Source: Lactifluus volemus
Taxonomy: Eukaryota; Basidiomycota; Agaricomycetes; Russulales; Russulaceae
Length of the DNA stretch: 39,703 nucleotides
Direction of reading: 5' to 3'
Assembly: GCA_022376515.1 (NCBI GenBank)
Contig: WTXI01000322.1
Location: forward strand, 1-39,703
The stretch's first letter is position 1; every line of letters begins with the position of its first letter. The notes under the pieces are model-generated. The model made no database searches, was not told where the DNA came from, and saw only the letters and a list, made by a program, of their open reading frames with translations. Shown here in pieces: positions 1 through 10,942 of the stretch. Made by a program: the position numbers and the translations under genes.

Positions 1-620
1 AATTAATCGTGCATTAGAACGACGCAAATCACATATAGAAGAGCCATCGGAAATCTTAACACAATGCGACAGACCAGTATAGGGTTCGTGATACGATTAC
101 TCCTTACGCAATTATTTCTAACAACGACGTCTGTCATCATCTGTTATGTCGGTGGTTTAATCAAGTTTCCATTTAAAGTAATAATCTTAACGCATTTGAC
201 TCGTCCATCATTTCATCCGCATACGGCTTTATTCTCGTCGAATCGAATTCCACTTATAAAAAATAAACCAAAAAAGAAATAAAGAACTTTTTTTTTTTTC
301 CTATTTGTCGTTTTTTTTGTTTCATTCTTCGTTAGGGGGTATGAGGAAATGAGTTGATGATGATAGAGATAGTTGTTTCGTGACAATTCTGTTTTAATTG
401 CGTTTTGCTGACGTCGCATATAGTAAGCGTGCACTTGCGGTTAAGGTTGAAGACAGTGAAGATGACGACGAGCTTCCACCTATATCTTCGTATGTATTCA
501 TCCGCAAACAGACAAATTTATGGAATAGCGAAATCGTTTCATTTCAAATCGATAAAAACAAAACTCGAACAACGCTCAGGCTAACGCTGCAAAGACAATT
601 TCACAAATACGGAATATGAT
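1..620 (+). pseudogene. Isolated exon copy of the 3172-5823 gene, plus strand
   Basis: Positions 424-489 read as one 66-nt exon after an ATATAG acceptor and before a GTATGT donor. It encodes a peptide containing AVKVEDSEDDDELPPIS. The minus-strand gene at 3172-5823 has an exon at 4752-4817 of exactly the same length and the same phase-2 borders, encoding AVKVEDSESDVDFPPIS. Positions 2-77 are also open (contains LERRKSHIEEPSE) and may be another exon cut by the window edge. No continuation could be joined downstream of 489, so this is called a fragment of a paralogue. It could be the 3' part of a real gene starting left of the window. Function unknown. Confidence 0.45.
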
Positions 621-696
621 CATCCAAAACAGACATTTTACAAAAAAAGCAAACGAAGTAGTCCAACACAGCATTGTGAAAAAGAGAGACAACATC

Positions 697-1806
697 TTAC
701 GCGTAGTACGTTGAACGTTTTCTCTTCGAACGTTCGATTAGTGACGCGAGCTCTTTATCGGAACCATCTTCATCGACATCTGTGGGTACATCGTCGTAAA
801 TGGCACCTTCTTTCACCTTTCCTTTAGTGTTATGACCTTTCTTCGGACTCGGAGTCGGAGAAGGTGACGCGATCGCAGTAGCTTTGGAAGGAGTTCCCCA
901 ATAACACGCAAGATCACCTGTAGAGTGTAAGCAAAAAAATGTTTGTTTGCCATTCAAAAGAAAGGGTAAGATCAAACCTTTAGAAGGAGAAGAAAGCGAA
1001 GAAAGCGAAGAGGACTCGGACTTCAAGAACACAACTTCTTTGACCTCAACGCCAAATACGTTCTCTCTTGTCTGAGCATTGACAACCAGCGAACCCATAT
1101 AAAGACAACCTAAATGCCATAAAAAAAAAAAATTTAAAGCAAAAAAAAACGAACCAGGACAGTAACCGGCGTGTTTCAGATACGGTACCTGACCACCATT
1201 TAAGAAGCGAGTATTCATCGGAAATTCGCATAAGTGGTAAACAGGTCGCGTCGAAGACATCCAGTATTGTGAAATGTCCAAAAAATGTTCGACGCTCTGA
1301 AATTTCTCGTCCCGCCTACGTGAGACGAAAACAAATTAATTGAATCACTTTAAGAAAGAATAACATGACATACAAAACCGCTAATTGATATCAATGGTGG
1401 GGTAGCTGGCAGTCTATCTTCTATGGGGACGGGGGAGAACTGACAAACATTATAACTCTTTAAGTAGAGCCGCAATAAATAACAAAATAGAAAGAAAGAA
1501 ACGAACGATGATCGCATCAATTTGAAACAGATAATCTTCTCTGTTGAATTCATCGCCAATCGGGGTGTCTTTATCGACCATCGACATCTTGCCTGAGACG
1601 ATATAAACACCTTCGTCGAAAGCGTAGTGTGTGTTGAACGGAACAAAGAAATAAACCAATGCTTTACAGCATATCACTTGACCGCGATTGTCCTGCTTCA
1701 CGAAAATCTCAGCGTCGTAGGTCCTAACACGTGCTTTGTCTGAAGGCATAACATTCCGTGGGTTTGTACATGGAAATACACCCGAAATCGAAGACGATCC
1801 TGTCAT
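697..1806 (-). CDS. Conserved-looking fungal protein of unknown function, 286 aa, 5 exons
   Basis: Reconstructed as complement of 1507-1806, 1374-1439, 1155-1296, 978-1109 and 697-917. All introns are GT-AG and 45-77 bp long, and the joined frame is open for 286 codons from ATG 1806 to TAA 697-699. Residues about 25-215 are beta-rich, with stretches such as ALVYFFVPFN, GVYIVSGKMSMVD and GSLVVNAQT, reminiscent of OB-fold strands; that is an inference from pattern only. A Ser-rich linker follows, then a basic/acidic tail (SKATAIASPSPTPSPKKG, then SLIERSKRKRS) resembling a nuclear protein tail. The family is not recognised. Exon joins are hand-made; a first exon upstream of 1806 cannot be excluded. 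Confidence 0.65.
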
Positions 1807-1852
1807 GGAGAAATGTGTGAAAATAACAGAAAGCAAAGAGGCGAAGACGGGA

Positions 1853-2043
1853 GAGACCAAGATGGAGTAAAACGCACATTCCTTGCAACGCCGTAGATAT
1901 AGCAAAGGAAGTACCGTAAACGATGCTCCAAGCCACGGTTGCAATTACGTCGGATATACACAAACACTATTCAATTTCAAAGACGCGCAGATGGGAGAGA
2001 CCAACATGGAGTAAAACGCACACTCCTCGCGACGCCTAGATAT
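1853..2043. repeat. Pair of about 48-bp direct repeats upstream of the 697-1806 gene
   Basis: The segment at about 1853-1901 and the segment at about 1993-2043 are near copies in the same orientation, sharing TGGAGTAAAACGCACA with only a few substitutions around it. They lie just upstream of the start of the minus-strand gene at 697-1806. The sequence just beyond the first copy (about 1905-1965) is also repeated, degenerately, at about 2675-2745 (GGAACCGTAAACGAAGCTCC-like). The region is a patchwork of small local duplications rather than one tandem array. Confidence 0.65.
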
Positions 2044-2048
2044 TAGGG

Positions 2049-2668
2049 TCGTTTACGGGTGACGAAATCGTCACTTTCCGGAGTGAATTCGAAAGTGATT
2101 TCGGATTGGAGATGTTCACTTAGATGCCCAGAAAAATAAACATTTAAACTGTCGAAAGCGACGAAAAGCGATTTCTTAACTTTGATCAGCCACAAGAAAC
2201 TGAATTCCGAGCGTGGCGCTTCAAGCGCTCTTTTTAATTTGGCTGCGTGCGGCATCACGATAGGGCCCCCCTTCTGATCACTCCGTTTTCTCACTCAATC
2301 CTCACTCAACCACCACAAAAATTAGCCTACAGTATCTGTACCATATCTAAATATATACCATGCATTTTATTTTAATAGAAATCATGGTGTGCAGTGAAAT
2401 GGAAAATAGCGTGTTTGTCTCGCCTGCCTGAGTCGGAGTTCACACTTAGCATTCATTGTGGCCTGGCAGTGCGTAGGGATGTAGGTTGATTTTCAAAGCC
2501 CGCATGGGTTGCCGAGTGTCCCGAGCTTGAAAGCACAAAAGAGATTTCGCCATATTTCAAAGTGATTACGGGTTACAAATTGATTTAAAATAAAAAGCAA
2601 GTACATGTCTTTAGCCGAAATTACTTTCGAAATCACACCGGAAAGCGACGATTTCGTCAACGACCCTA
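2049..2668. repeat. About 55-bp inverted repeat with shared coding pattern
   Basis: Positions about 2049-2105 read on the minus strand and about 2610-2668 read on the plus strand are near-identical. Both encode TFE(F/I)TPESDDFV. The arms are about 500 bp apart in inverted orientation. The minus-strand arm ends an 83-codon open frame at 2043-2294 that contains HLSEHLQSEITFEF. I cannot tell which arm is ancestral, nor join either one into a complete gene. The sequence between the arms (2300-2600) shows no recognisable feature. Confidence 0.6.
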
Positions 2669-2745
2669 TTGTAAAGCAGGAACCGTAAACGAAGCTCCAA
2701 GCGGCGGCTGCAATTACGTCTCGGACCATGCACAAACACTAAGTG

Positions 2746-2890
2746 ACAGCATGAACGAACTATGCCGAATAAGGATAATCGATTCATCGATGATAGAGCA
2801 ACTCGAACATTCACATACCTTGGGGTATTGAAACATCGCACAGAGACGAGGAACGCATCGTAATACTAGCACCGCCAGCTGGGTATTGTT
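2746..2890 (-). pseudogene. Second isolated exon copy of the 3172-5823 gene
   Basis: On the minus strand, about 2875-2815 encodes GGASITMRSSS followed by a GTATGTGAA donor-like site. This matches the exon at 5069-5137 of the 3172-5823 gene, which encodes GTDGGASIAMRSSSPSD and is followed by the same donor. The similarity continues into the following intron (positions about 2770-2815 versus 5020-5068), including GATAGAGCAACTCGAAC on the plus strand. The copy has lost a base and its frame is broken, so it is a duplicated, decaying fragment. The surrounding 2300-3171 interval holds nothing else I can support. Confidence 0.6.
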
Positions 2891-3171
2891 CGTATACACA
2901 GAATACCCTACAACCAAAGCTAACTATCGTTTTCTACTCACATCGTTATCGTTTCGAAGCATAAACGCATAAACCCTTATCGGTAAATAATGGGCAATGA
3001 GCAGAGAGTAGAACATATTATATGCGCATCAGACAGGCTCATTTTCCACCCATTTTCCATAAACTGTCACATGATCTTGAACACAGAGCATCGATGACCT
3101 CACACCAAAGACGTGGTTTTCGAGACGATATAGCAAGTTGCATTACAAGAAAGAACATATTTACACAACAA

Positions 3172-5823
3172 CTACGGATTAGAGAGTAATATGACAGAGA
3201 TCAGATTGGACGTCAACATGGAACCTGACGAACCACGATATGTGCCGAGCGTGTAAATGACAGACACAATAGAATCTACTGGTAGCTCAACAGACCCTCC
3301 TTTATACAACGGCCAGGTCGAGAGATTCCTAAAGACGGCATCGCTGAAAGTGAAACCTTTCCCATCGTCATTGGCTCTCCCGTCATAGACGGGCACTGAA
3401 AAACACGACATCAGTTAATGCGATACAAAGCGCGCATAAGGTGTCATTACCCTGCTCGTCAAAAGAACGCGAAATGATATCCGCAGAAACGCTAACCAAC
3501 GACGATGAAACCGCTCGCAATACACTCGACTTCCCTTTCACAGGTGACGAACTCGCAGACGCTAACAAAAAGAAATAAGACAAGGGACATCATTAATGTT
3601 AGAGTACTCACATGGACGCCAACTGTCCCCCTTTCCCTCTCCTCTGGTTGTAAAACCAAACCCAGCAGGAGATATCGATCCGCATATAACGACAAAACCA
3701 AACAACAAACCCCAAGTCGACGTATCACGTCGAAAATCCTGCTCAAAAGGAGCGATAGTCACTTTGTGAATCGCATATGGTGAATTAGGTGGTCCAGCTT
3801 CCAAAGAACTCATCAAGTAGCTTTCAGTAACGGTGCCAGTCATTACGCATAGCGCCATTGACTTTGTTTCAGCGATGCGCAGATGGTTGCTGACAACACA
3901 CAACATTGACGGATCAACTCTAGCAGTGTTGACATAAGACCCGCTCTTGACGAATCACAGGGCCTTTACAACAGTCCTACCATATTTTTAATATAGTAGT
4001 GTCATAAAAACAAAAAATAAACGCACTTTACAGTTTCCGGTCCCAAACCATTACATTTCGCAGCAAATGGTGTCCGGAGCGAGTCCAACGGTCCAGAAAA
4101 TGGCTTTACCTCGCATAGCCGACTGATAAGAACACGAAAGATTGGAAATAACAACAATAAGACGATCAGTATCAATGAAATAAGGCGAGCGCGTGCGCAC
4201 GGAAGATACGGGAGTCCTTCATAAAGGGTCGCCAGAACGGGATCAGGACATGGCACCAACATAACTGAAAATTCTCCATCAGACGTCGTCTGAGGGGTGT
4301 CATCCCTAATGAATTTCACAAGACGTTAGTCGCGCATCAAGATAAACCATTCAACACGCACTTCATATTGACAGCATCACCCACTGTCATATACGACTTT
4401 GTAGACCCACCAACAGTTTCCTTTTTCTTCATCGGGCTGTTTATTTTGTTCATCACTGCGAGCGTCCTGATATAACGCCGTAATGCGAGATAAAAAGGAA
4501 AAAAAAAAAAACAGTACACAAGAATCAGAGACTCACGGCGAAAGTTCCAGATTGATGATCGCTGCATTGTCGATGGCTTCCACTACAGCTCTGCAACTCA
4601 GATTAGATATGGAGTTATTAACAACATTCAGCACGTACGACGAGCGACCAGTCCCAGTAGGTGTACGCTTTTCAGCAATGGCGTCTGCGATAATTCTATA
4701 AAATGCAATTGAGGACGCAAAGCGCGCGCAAAGGGTGCGAGAGAAACATACGTCGATATAGGAGGAAAGTCGACGTCGCTTTCACTATCTTCGACCTTGA
4801 CCGCGGATGCGTGCCTCCTTCAATCAACGTCAGCAGGCTTCCCCCCACCCATACACAAAACAAATGAAGAACAGAAATCAAACTTCATACTGACTTGCTA
4901 CTCTTATTACTTTCGACTTCGAGCACCTTTGCCTTCTCCAATTTTATAACGTTACGTCTGGCAGATGATAAGACAGCGATTAACGCATCACAAAATGACC
5001 AACTTGGGCCTGCTTTTACTAAAGATAATCAATTCCTCGACGATAGAGCAACTCGAACGTTCACATACCTTGGGGTATCAAAAACATCGCTCGGAGACGA
5101 GGAACGCATCGCAATACTAGCACCGCCATCTGTACCGCTACACGCCGGGTTAAACAATGTCAAAGTCACGAAACGCAGGGTAGCGCTGAATATTTAAACC
5201 ACGTACGACATAGGACCAGGCGGCAATACGACAAAGCTTGGGGACCCGGGGGGAGGAGGAGAACGACGCGCACGCTTTGACTCTTCAATATTGCCCAAAA
5301 TTTCTCTGTGAAAAACAAATGTAAACGATACATACAAACTAACAGTTTGACATACGCCTTAGAAGAATCACTTGACACAGGACTTGGGGCTCTACGCTTA
5401 CTGATGCGGGACGTTGAAGTATTCCTGTCCAAACGAGTCAGAGTCAAAATCGAATATCCAGAACATGAAAAAACATACTGAACGATATTCGCAGAGGTCT
5501 CATCCGCAACAAGCCTGCGAAAATGTAAGATTATAACGATATGCAGGAAAGAATGACGTACTCTTCCAAACTGGTCTTGTTCCTATGGAATCTAAGAATG
5601 AAAACAATCGAAACGGTGTCATAAAAATTCTCACATAGCCATCAAGATCTTTTTCGTAGGGCTTTTGCTGTCAGGAATTATATCGTAAGAAAGATACAAA
5701 TAAACACATGACGTCTGGATACGCACGACGACGTTTTCTTGGACGCACTAGATCATTGTATATGAATTAAAGACAAGTCAACGAGTCAACGAGAAATACG
5801 CACGACGAAGACCTTGGTGGCAT
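3172..5823 (-). CDS. Multi-exon Ser/Pro-rich fungal protein of unknown function, about 490 aa
   Basis: About 18 short exons can be joined from ATG 5821-5823 to TAG 3172-3174, giving roughly 493 residues. The N-terminal 150 residues are disordered and basic (SASKKTSSKSPTKK, RISKRRAPSPVSSDSSK, ESKRARRSPPPPG). An acidic patch (VKVEDSESDVDFPP) follows. The C-terminal half is folded-looking, with SNHLRIAETKSMALCVMTGTV, YAIHKVTIAPFEQDF and a final VSVIYTLGTYRG / SNLISVILL pair of strands. The first 13 introns are all phase 2, so the internal exons are symmetric; the join near 4000-4100 is the least certain. Family not recognised. Composition suggests a nuclear protein with an OB-like C-terminus, which is inference. 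Two of its exons exist as stray copies nearby. Confidence 0.55.
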
Positions 5824-6287
5824 CACAGTATATGTTTTATGTTCGGTGATACCGCAGAGAGAAATTCGATATAAAAATGGGTTCAAGTTGATGAATGCAA
5901 ACAAAAGAATAACCCTAGCATTTATACCTGAACACATGTGACGCTTCTGAACAGATACGATATGAAGCGGAAACGGAAACGGAAAAGATTCAGAAGACGC
6001 ATGACAAAGTCAAAGAAAAACTGAGAATTCTTACAAGTCACGGAGCCCATGTCTGAATTACGTATCGAGACGATCCGACACAGAAGAATCGAAGAATTCA
6101 GTAGAGAATATATGAGAATGCGGATCATATCATGAACATGAAAATACGTTACAATAAATTGAGGAAATAAGTTTTTTTCCTGTTATGAACATAAGTTATG
6201 TCTCGAAGAATACCATACACAAAAAGTAGTTATATCGAATCGTAAATTCGTTATAGCACGTAGGTAGGTATACAAATAACGCTGGTT
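5824..6287. promoter_or_regulatory. Left half of a divergent intergenic region split by the hAT element
   Basis: This AT-rich stretch lies upstream of the minus-strand gene starting at 5823 and runs to the target duplication of the hAT element. Removing the element would place it directly against 10916-10942 and the start codon at 10943. The two genes would then share a divergent intergenic region of about 500 bp. No convincing TATA box or other named site was identified. A 68-codon open frame on the minus strand (5922-6128) has no recognisable content. Confidence 0.4.
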
Positions 6288-6295
6288 GTTCAATC
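6288..6295. repeat. Left target-site duplication of the hAT element
   Basis: The 8-mer GTTCAATC lies immediately outside the left terminus. It is repeated without mismatch at 10908-10915 outside the right terminus. Eight base pairs is the duplication length typical of hAT transposons, so this fixes both element ends to the base. Confidence 0.93.
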
Positions 6296-6304
6296 TAGTG
6301 TTTA

Positions 6305-6510
6305 AAAGTCCGGTCTGGTCCGGTTTTTGACCTCCAAGGTCAAAGACCGAGACCGAGACCAGTCTACTCACACCTGAAAAGCAAAAAAGACTGAACCGAA
6401 CCAACGTAGACCGGTCCATTGCAGTCTTTTGGCGGTTACTAGACCGGTCAGAACCAGTTATGGTCCCGACTGGTCAGTAACCAGTCAATGACCGGTTTTT
6501 TCAGTCAGAG
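6305..6510. repeat. Left subterminal GACCGG/CCGGTC cluster of the hAT element
   Basis: About ten variants of (A)GACCGGT, GGTCCGGT and GACTGGTC are packed into roughly 200 bp just inside the left terminus. Examples are TAGACCGGTCCATT and TAGACCGGTCAGAA. The same words occur inside the right terminus at about 10725-10865. hAT transposases are known to bind short subterminal repeats, so these are probably transposase-binding sites; that role is inferred. Confidence 0.7.
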
Positions 6511-7167
6511 GCATACCTTATTACAAAAATACTACCTAGCATGTACGTAGACGCTGAAAGCGGGGAACTCTCCCTGCTTGTGAGTACAATCGAGCCGAGT
6601 ATTCTAAACGCGGAAATTTGTCAAGTACGGAGACCTAAGTAAAATGCGAGGTGAACGGGAGCGAAGTAAACGGTCGTAAAGGTAAGTAAAAGTCGTTGGA
6701 AGTGAGATGAAGATGAAAGGGAGAGAAAAAAGGGGGTCAACAAGTAGAGGGGGAAAGGAAACGGAGCCTGAAACGAAAGTCAAAAAGGTAGGCACGAGGA
6801 GACAAGCATATTGCCAAAATCAGCGGACAATGGAACACGAGTTAAACTAGATTGAAACGGGAAACACAGGAAGCACGAGGCATGAAAGAAAACAAAGAGA
6901 AAGTAGAGAAAACGCTGTGCAGCGCGAGGCCGCAGTGAGCGGGTCTATGGCCGAGGCGTAGGTGCGTCGTGGCCGAGGGCGATTGTGGCCCTATCTATCG
7001 AGATCAAGGTCGCGAGAAAGAGGTCTAAAGCTTGAAAACCAGCCACGGGAAACGGGGAAAGTGGCACGAGACGAGACGAGAAGGGGAGGCACGAGTTAGG
7101 CGTACAACGATACACGAATGGAGGTTTCGTGGCCAGCCGCGAGGCTGACCCTACAACGCGAACCTAC

Positions 7168-10100
7168 CTAATGGCAAACCTCTATACCATCCTCATACAG
7201 TGTGAACTCCTTGTCCCAAGCTGAGGCCTCAGTATCCTCGACAAGCAGCTCCTCGAAGTCAAAGAGGTCAACGTCTTCGGACTGAGCCTCATTCCAAGCT
7301 GCCATGTCATAAAGGTCGGGTCCCCAAGCTGATTTCATGATCACCAATTCTTCGAAAACGATAGGACCCAAGCACGCCCTGCGGTCCGTTGCAATTTGTT
7401 TACTGCCTGAGAACAGGCGCTCGCATGGAACGGATGATGCTTGCGAGGGAAGCACATCAAGGGCAATGCGTGCAAGGGTTGGGAACAACTGGGCATGATC
7501 CTACAAAGGACAATGGTCAGTACTACACGCTATCAAAGCTACAGATTCCATACCTGCCACCACTCTACAAGATCGGTTTCTTTCGTAACGTCTCGCTGCA
7601 TTGTACCGAGATAGCGACGTAATTCGGATGCCCATCCTTCTTCTGCGTCATCGGTGAGCAATTGTTCCCGCAGCTTGTCGAATTCGGAGAGGGTACGAGG
7701 TTGAGAAGCCTCTTCAAGATTTTTGACACCCATTTGATGAGGGGTAGGCGGTGGGCGGCTTTTGTAGTAATGAGCCATCTAGTTTATAAGTAGATTAGCT
7801 ATGCAATTATTATACGAAATAAAGCCACAAACGCACAGTTTTCTCAACAATCTTTCTGGCCTCATCTTGCCAGTCCTTCGCGTGAGGATCTCCTGCTTCA
7901 ATTTCCTCCGCCTGCTCCTCTGGACCACCCCATGCGAGCTTAATATAAGCAAGCTTGTAATATGGGTGAAGTACTTCAATCATCCTGTTAGCAGTTCGTA
8001 TTGACTTATCAAATGAAATAACTTACCAAGTGCGAGAACAAAACTGGGTTTCTCGTCAAGACGGGTGTAATACTTTTGCAGCTTTTTGAGGCCATCCGTG
8101 AGAGCGTCCTGGTACAGAGCGTACTTGGGATTGTCGCGCTTCTTCTCCCATGCTGATTGAAGCTCCTCGAGAGCAGGAAGAGCACGCCAGAGTGTCGGTT
8201 GCTTCTCAGACGAGAAGTATTGCTGGATTCGATTTGAATCCTAGTAGATCAGTCAGTCCAACATGTACTCAAAACAAGAAAAATCTAACTTACTCCCAAT
8301 ATGTCGCGTGCATCAACAACTCGAACCCAATCTCTCTCTACCATCTTGAACGCGTCCCATGGTATATGCTTCACGAGCCGATTATCACGCCATAATGTTG
8401 TGATAGGACCATACAGCTCATCCGCTGAGGTCAAGAATAATGCGATGGGCTATTTAATGTACAGTATTAGCTTCGCAGATAATAACTAATAAGGTTGTAC
8501 TTACCTGACGGAGTTTGTTTGCCTGGTCCAGCATTTTGTATGCTGTTCCCCATCGAATGTTACTGTGTAGTGGGATCTTCAATGCTTCCGGAAGTCCACA
8601 TCGAAGCTGGGTGCTATGAAAATATTCGATACGTTGACCGGACGCCTGAATCTAGGTGGTGACTCGGACATTCCATATGAACTCCAACTTCGAAACCAGG
8701 GATCGTTTACCTTGATGGCAAGCGTACGAATCGCCGCGATAACATCTAATGACCCACCTAAAATGCGATTGTCATCTCGGGTGGGGTCGTACTCCCAGAT
8801 GGCTGTTGCGTTTTCAACAGCGGCAATCTTTGTTATGTGTTTCATGACATCAACATTCCCGAGATTAACGACATGCCCTAAGCAGCTGTAAGGAATGTTC
8901 TTCAGTAAAATAAAAATAGCAGGACGAACACAAGGGACATACGGTAATTGTTGTTCCTTGCTATTCCACTCGAGGCCTCGCCAGGTGTGTATATCCTCAA
9001 TTGTCCTGCAGGTCGTATTGTTGTTGCCCGTGTTATCTAGTGTTACTGTGTAAAGCTGGAGGCGTCAGAGTCAGCGTTTACATGTGAGAGAAATGTCACG
9101 CCTTTGATCCATTTTGGTTCATGATCCCCACATGGTCAAGTAATCCAACTGCGTATCTCCCGAGATTCTCCCCACTATGTGCGCCTGATAATGCCTTGAA
9201 CCCAATCACTGCTGCTCTCATTTTCCACTTCCCATCCTTCACCTCAATCCAGTGGGCAGTCATCCCCTGAAAGCCTGTCTTCGTTGTATCTGCCGACCAC
9301 CCATCCTCAGTAATCGATACCATTCCAGGAGCTGCCTACGCCAGGTCAGTGTGGATATATTCATGTTAGAATACAATTTCTTACCGTTATCTCTGCTTTT
9401 AGTGCCTTCATATGCCTTACGAATTGGTTGTGAAGGTATACTTTCACATCATATGCGCTTGGAAGGTCGAATGTTGTTGACTTCGGCCTCATTGATATCA
9501 GTGAATTGCGAAATGCGGGATTATTGGCGAGTGCAAGGGGCTTTAGGGATAAGGTAAAGTGTGTTTGTATTGAGAACAATGGTTAGTGGCTTACCTGGTT
9601 ATTAGTTGCAATAAGCTTCGTGACTGCATGGAGAACGCCTGCCCTAGTGAACTCACGAGGCCCAGTAACAGTCGTAAAGTCCAACTGCTGCTGTTGCTGC
9701 TTCTTCGTCGATCATCCTCGCTTGGAGGCCTCCTTCTCCTCCTCCATCACCTTCCAGATTTCACGAGGGATTGCCCAATGGTTGATTGGTATTTTCGCTT
9801 TTTCGCACCTGTCCTTGTAAAGACTGTAATGCCGACGAACGTGGGCACGACAAGACGAGTTTCCGCCCTTGTGGAAAGCTTTGCGCTTCCCATTCGATCT
9901 GATGAAGTTTGCGTCCTCCCTAACCAGTAGTAAGTACGCTTGTTTCGCTCTCTGATAACATGATAGCTTACTTGCAAATAGTACACCATCGTCCTCTCTC
10001 TGTCTCAAACGTATCGGCTGCTACCTTGAAGTTGACTATGACTTTGTCCGTCATAATTGTCAAGAGATCAAGTGTCGAGTCTTTCCTTGCAGGCTTTTCT

Positions 10101-10556
10101 TCAAGTTCGGGGCCGCGTTGGTGGTCATTCAGACCGTCACCCTGGGAGATATCTGTACAGTGCACTGAAATGGTTTGAACTAGGACTAACCTCCTGCTCA
10201 TCTCCCTGTTGACTGGCACCATCGTCGACCTCCTCAACCTGCTTCTCAGCCGGTTCAACATCTTGGTCGATCGTCTCGACCTCTTCTGAATCGGAATCAG
10301 AAGCGACACGCCGCCGCTTCCTTTTCTTCTTCTTTGCCTTTTCCACTGATTCATCAGATGATGAACTGACTTCATCCGAGTCTTCCTCCTCGGTGTCGTC
10401 GCGTTCTTTGTCACTGACCACAACTCTTTTGCGGCTTCCCTTTGCTTTTGATTTAGTTTTCGGGTTGTCCTTTTGTGTACATGGCTTGGCCTTGGGCTTA
10501 GGATAATGAAGCCTTGGTGGTACTCCTTTAGCAACATTGCGAGTGATAAGAACCAT
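7168..10556 (-). pseudogene. hAT transposase, multi-exon, one in-frame stop
   Basis: Exons follow each other from ATG 10556 to TAG/TAA near 7168. First comes a Ser/Glu/Lys-rich nuclear N-terminus (RKRVVVSDKERDD, KAKKKKRKRRR). A BED-like zinc-binding segment follows (CTIC...C-x2-H-x3-H pattern around 9830-9990). The catalytic core shows EDGWSAD (about 9300), VTLDNTGNNNT (about 9040) and LPCLGHVVNLGNVDV (about 8860-8900). The C-terminal dimerisation region shows SSVPCERLFSGSKQIATDRR at about 7380-7440. The acidic residues in the DGW, LDN and CERLFS blocks match the family catalytic D, D and E. A TGA at 9712-9714 interrupts the frame between EASKRG and STKKQQQQQLDF with no intron able to remove it. 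One junction near 9100 needs a GC-AG intron or a frame change, and the first exon's 3' end (about 10187-10191) is ambiguous. All other joins stay open. Confidence 0.88.
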
Positions 10557-10714
10557 GGTAGGAAGTTTTATTATTCAGTAGTTCAACAGACCAACTATGA
10601 CACGCGTTGTTTGGCTGCGCATTTTTGCAGCTTAGAATATGTATTTTAAAAATTATAAATACATTTTATTATCAACTTATGGCCCCAGGTTTTACAGCTA
10701 GAGAAACACGAAAT

Positions 10715-10870
10715 GAGGCAGTCAAGACCGGTCATTGCGGTCCTAACCGGTCGCTTATCGGTCCTGAAATTTGCAACTCAATGGAAGACTGTAGACCGGA
10801 CCGCGGTTACGGTCTGCATCGGTTTTGCAAATTTGTGGTCCTGATCAGTCCGAGTCCGGTTCAGTTATGG
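10715..10870. repeat. Right subterminal GACCGG/CCGGTC cluster of the hAT element
   Basis: This is the counterpart of the left cluster, with AAGACCGGTCATTG, TAACCGGTCGC, TAGACCGGACCG and GTCCGGTTCAG. It is denser than expected from the AT-rich surroundings and confined to the element. It probably serves as transposase-binding sequence (inferred). Confidence 0.65.
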
Positions 10871-10907
10871 TTTTTTTTCGGTTTTGTAACTGAACTTCCA
10901 AACACTA

Positions 10908-10915
10908 GTTCAATC
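10908..10915. repeat. Right target-site duplication of the hAT element
   Basis: GTTCAATC, an exact match to 6288-6295. It lies 28 bp before the start codon at 10943, so the insertion falls in the 5' leader or core promoter of that gene. Confidence 0.93.
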
Positions 10916-10942
10916 GTAGTAGAAATAATTTTCGTGAAGCCG

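Larger units (their letters stand above)
6296..10907 (-). mobile_element. hAT-superfamily DNA transposon, 4612 bp, complete ends
   Basis: The element is bounded by short imperfect terminal inverted repeats: the left end starts TAGTGTTTAAAAGT and the right end, reverse-complemented, starts TAGTGTTTGGAAGT. A perfect 8-bp target duplication flanks both. It carries one transposase gene on the minus strand (7168-10556). The left non-coding arm (6296-7167) is longer than the right one (10557-10907). Both arms are rich in GACCGG/CCGGTC words. Positions about 6900-7140 are GC-richer, with GAGGC and GGCCGAG words and no recognisable gene. The unmutated target duplication suggests a fairly recent insertion. 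The transposase carries a stop codon, so the copy may be non-autonomous. Confidence 0.93.

Noticed and set aside
8024..8030. Apparent frame break in the hAT transposase around 7965-8030
   Set aside because: Using the downstream acceptor TTGAAG restores LALVLHPYYKLAY, the expected family sequence, so it is an intron and not a lesion.
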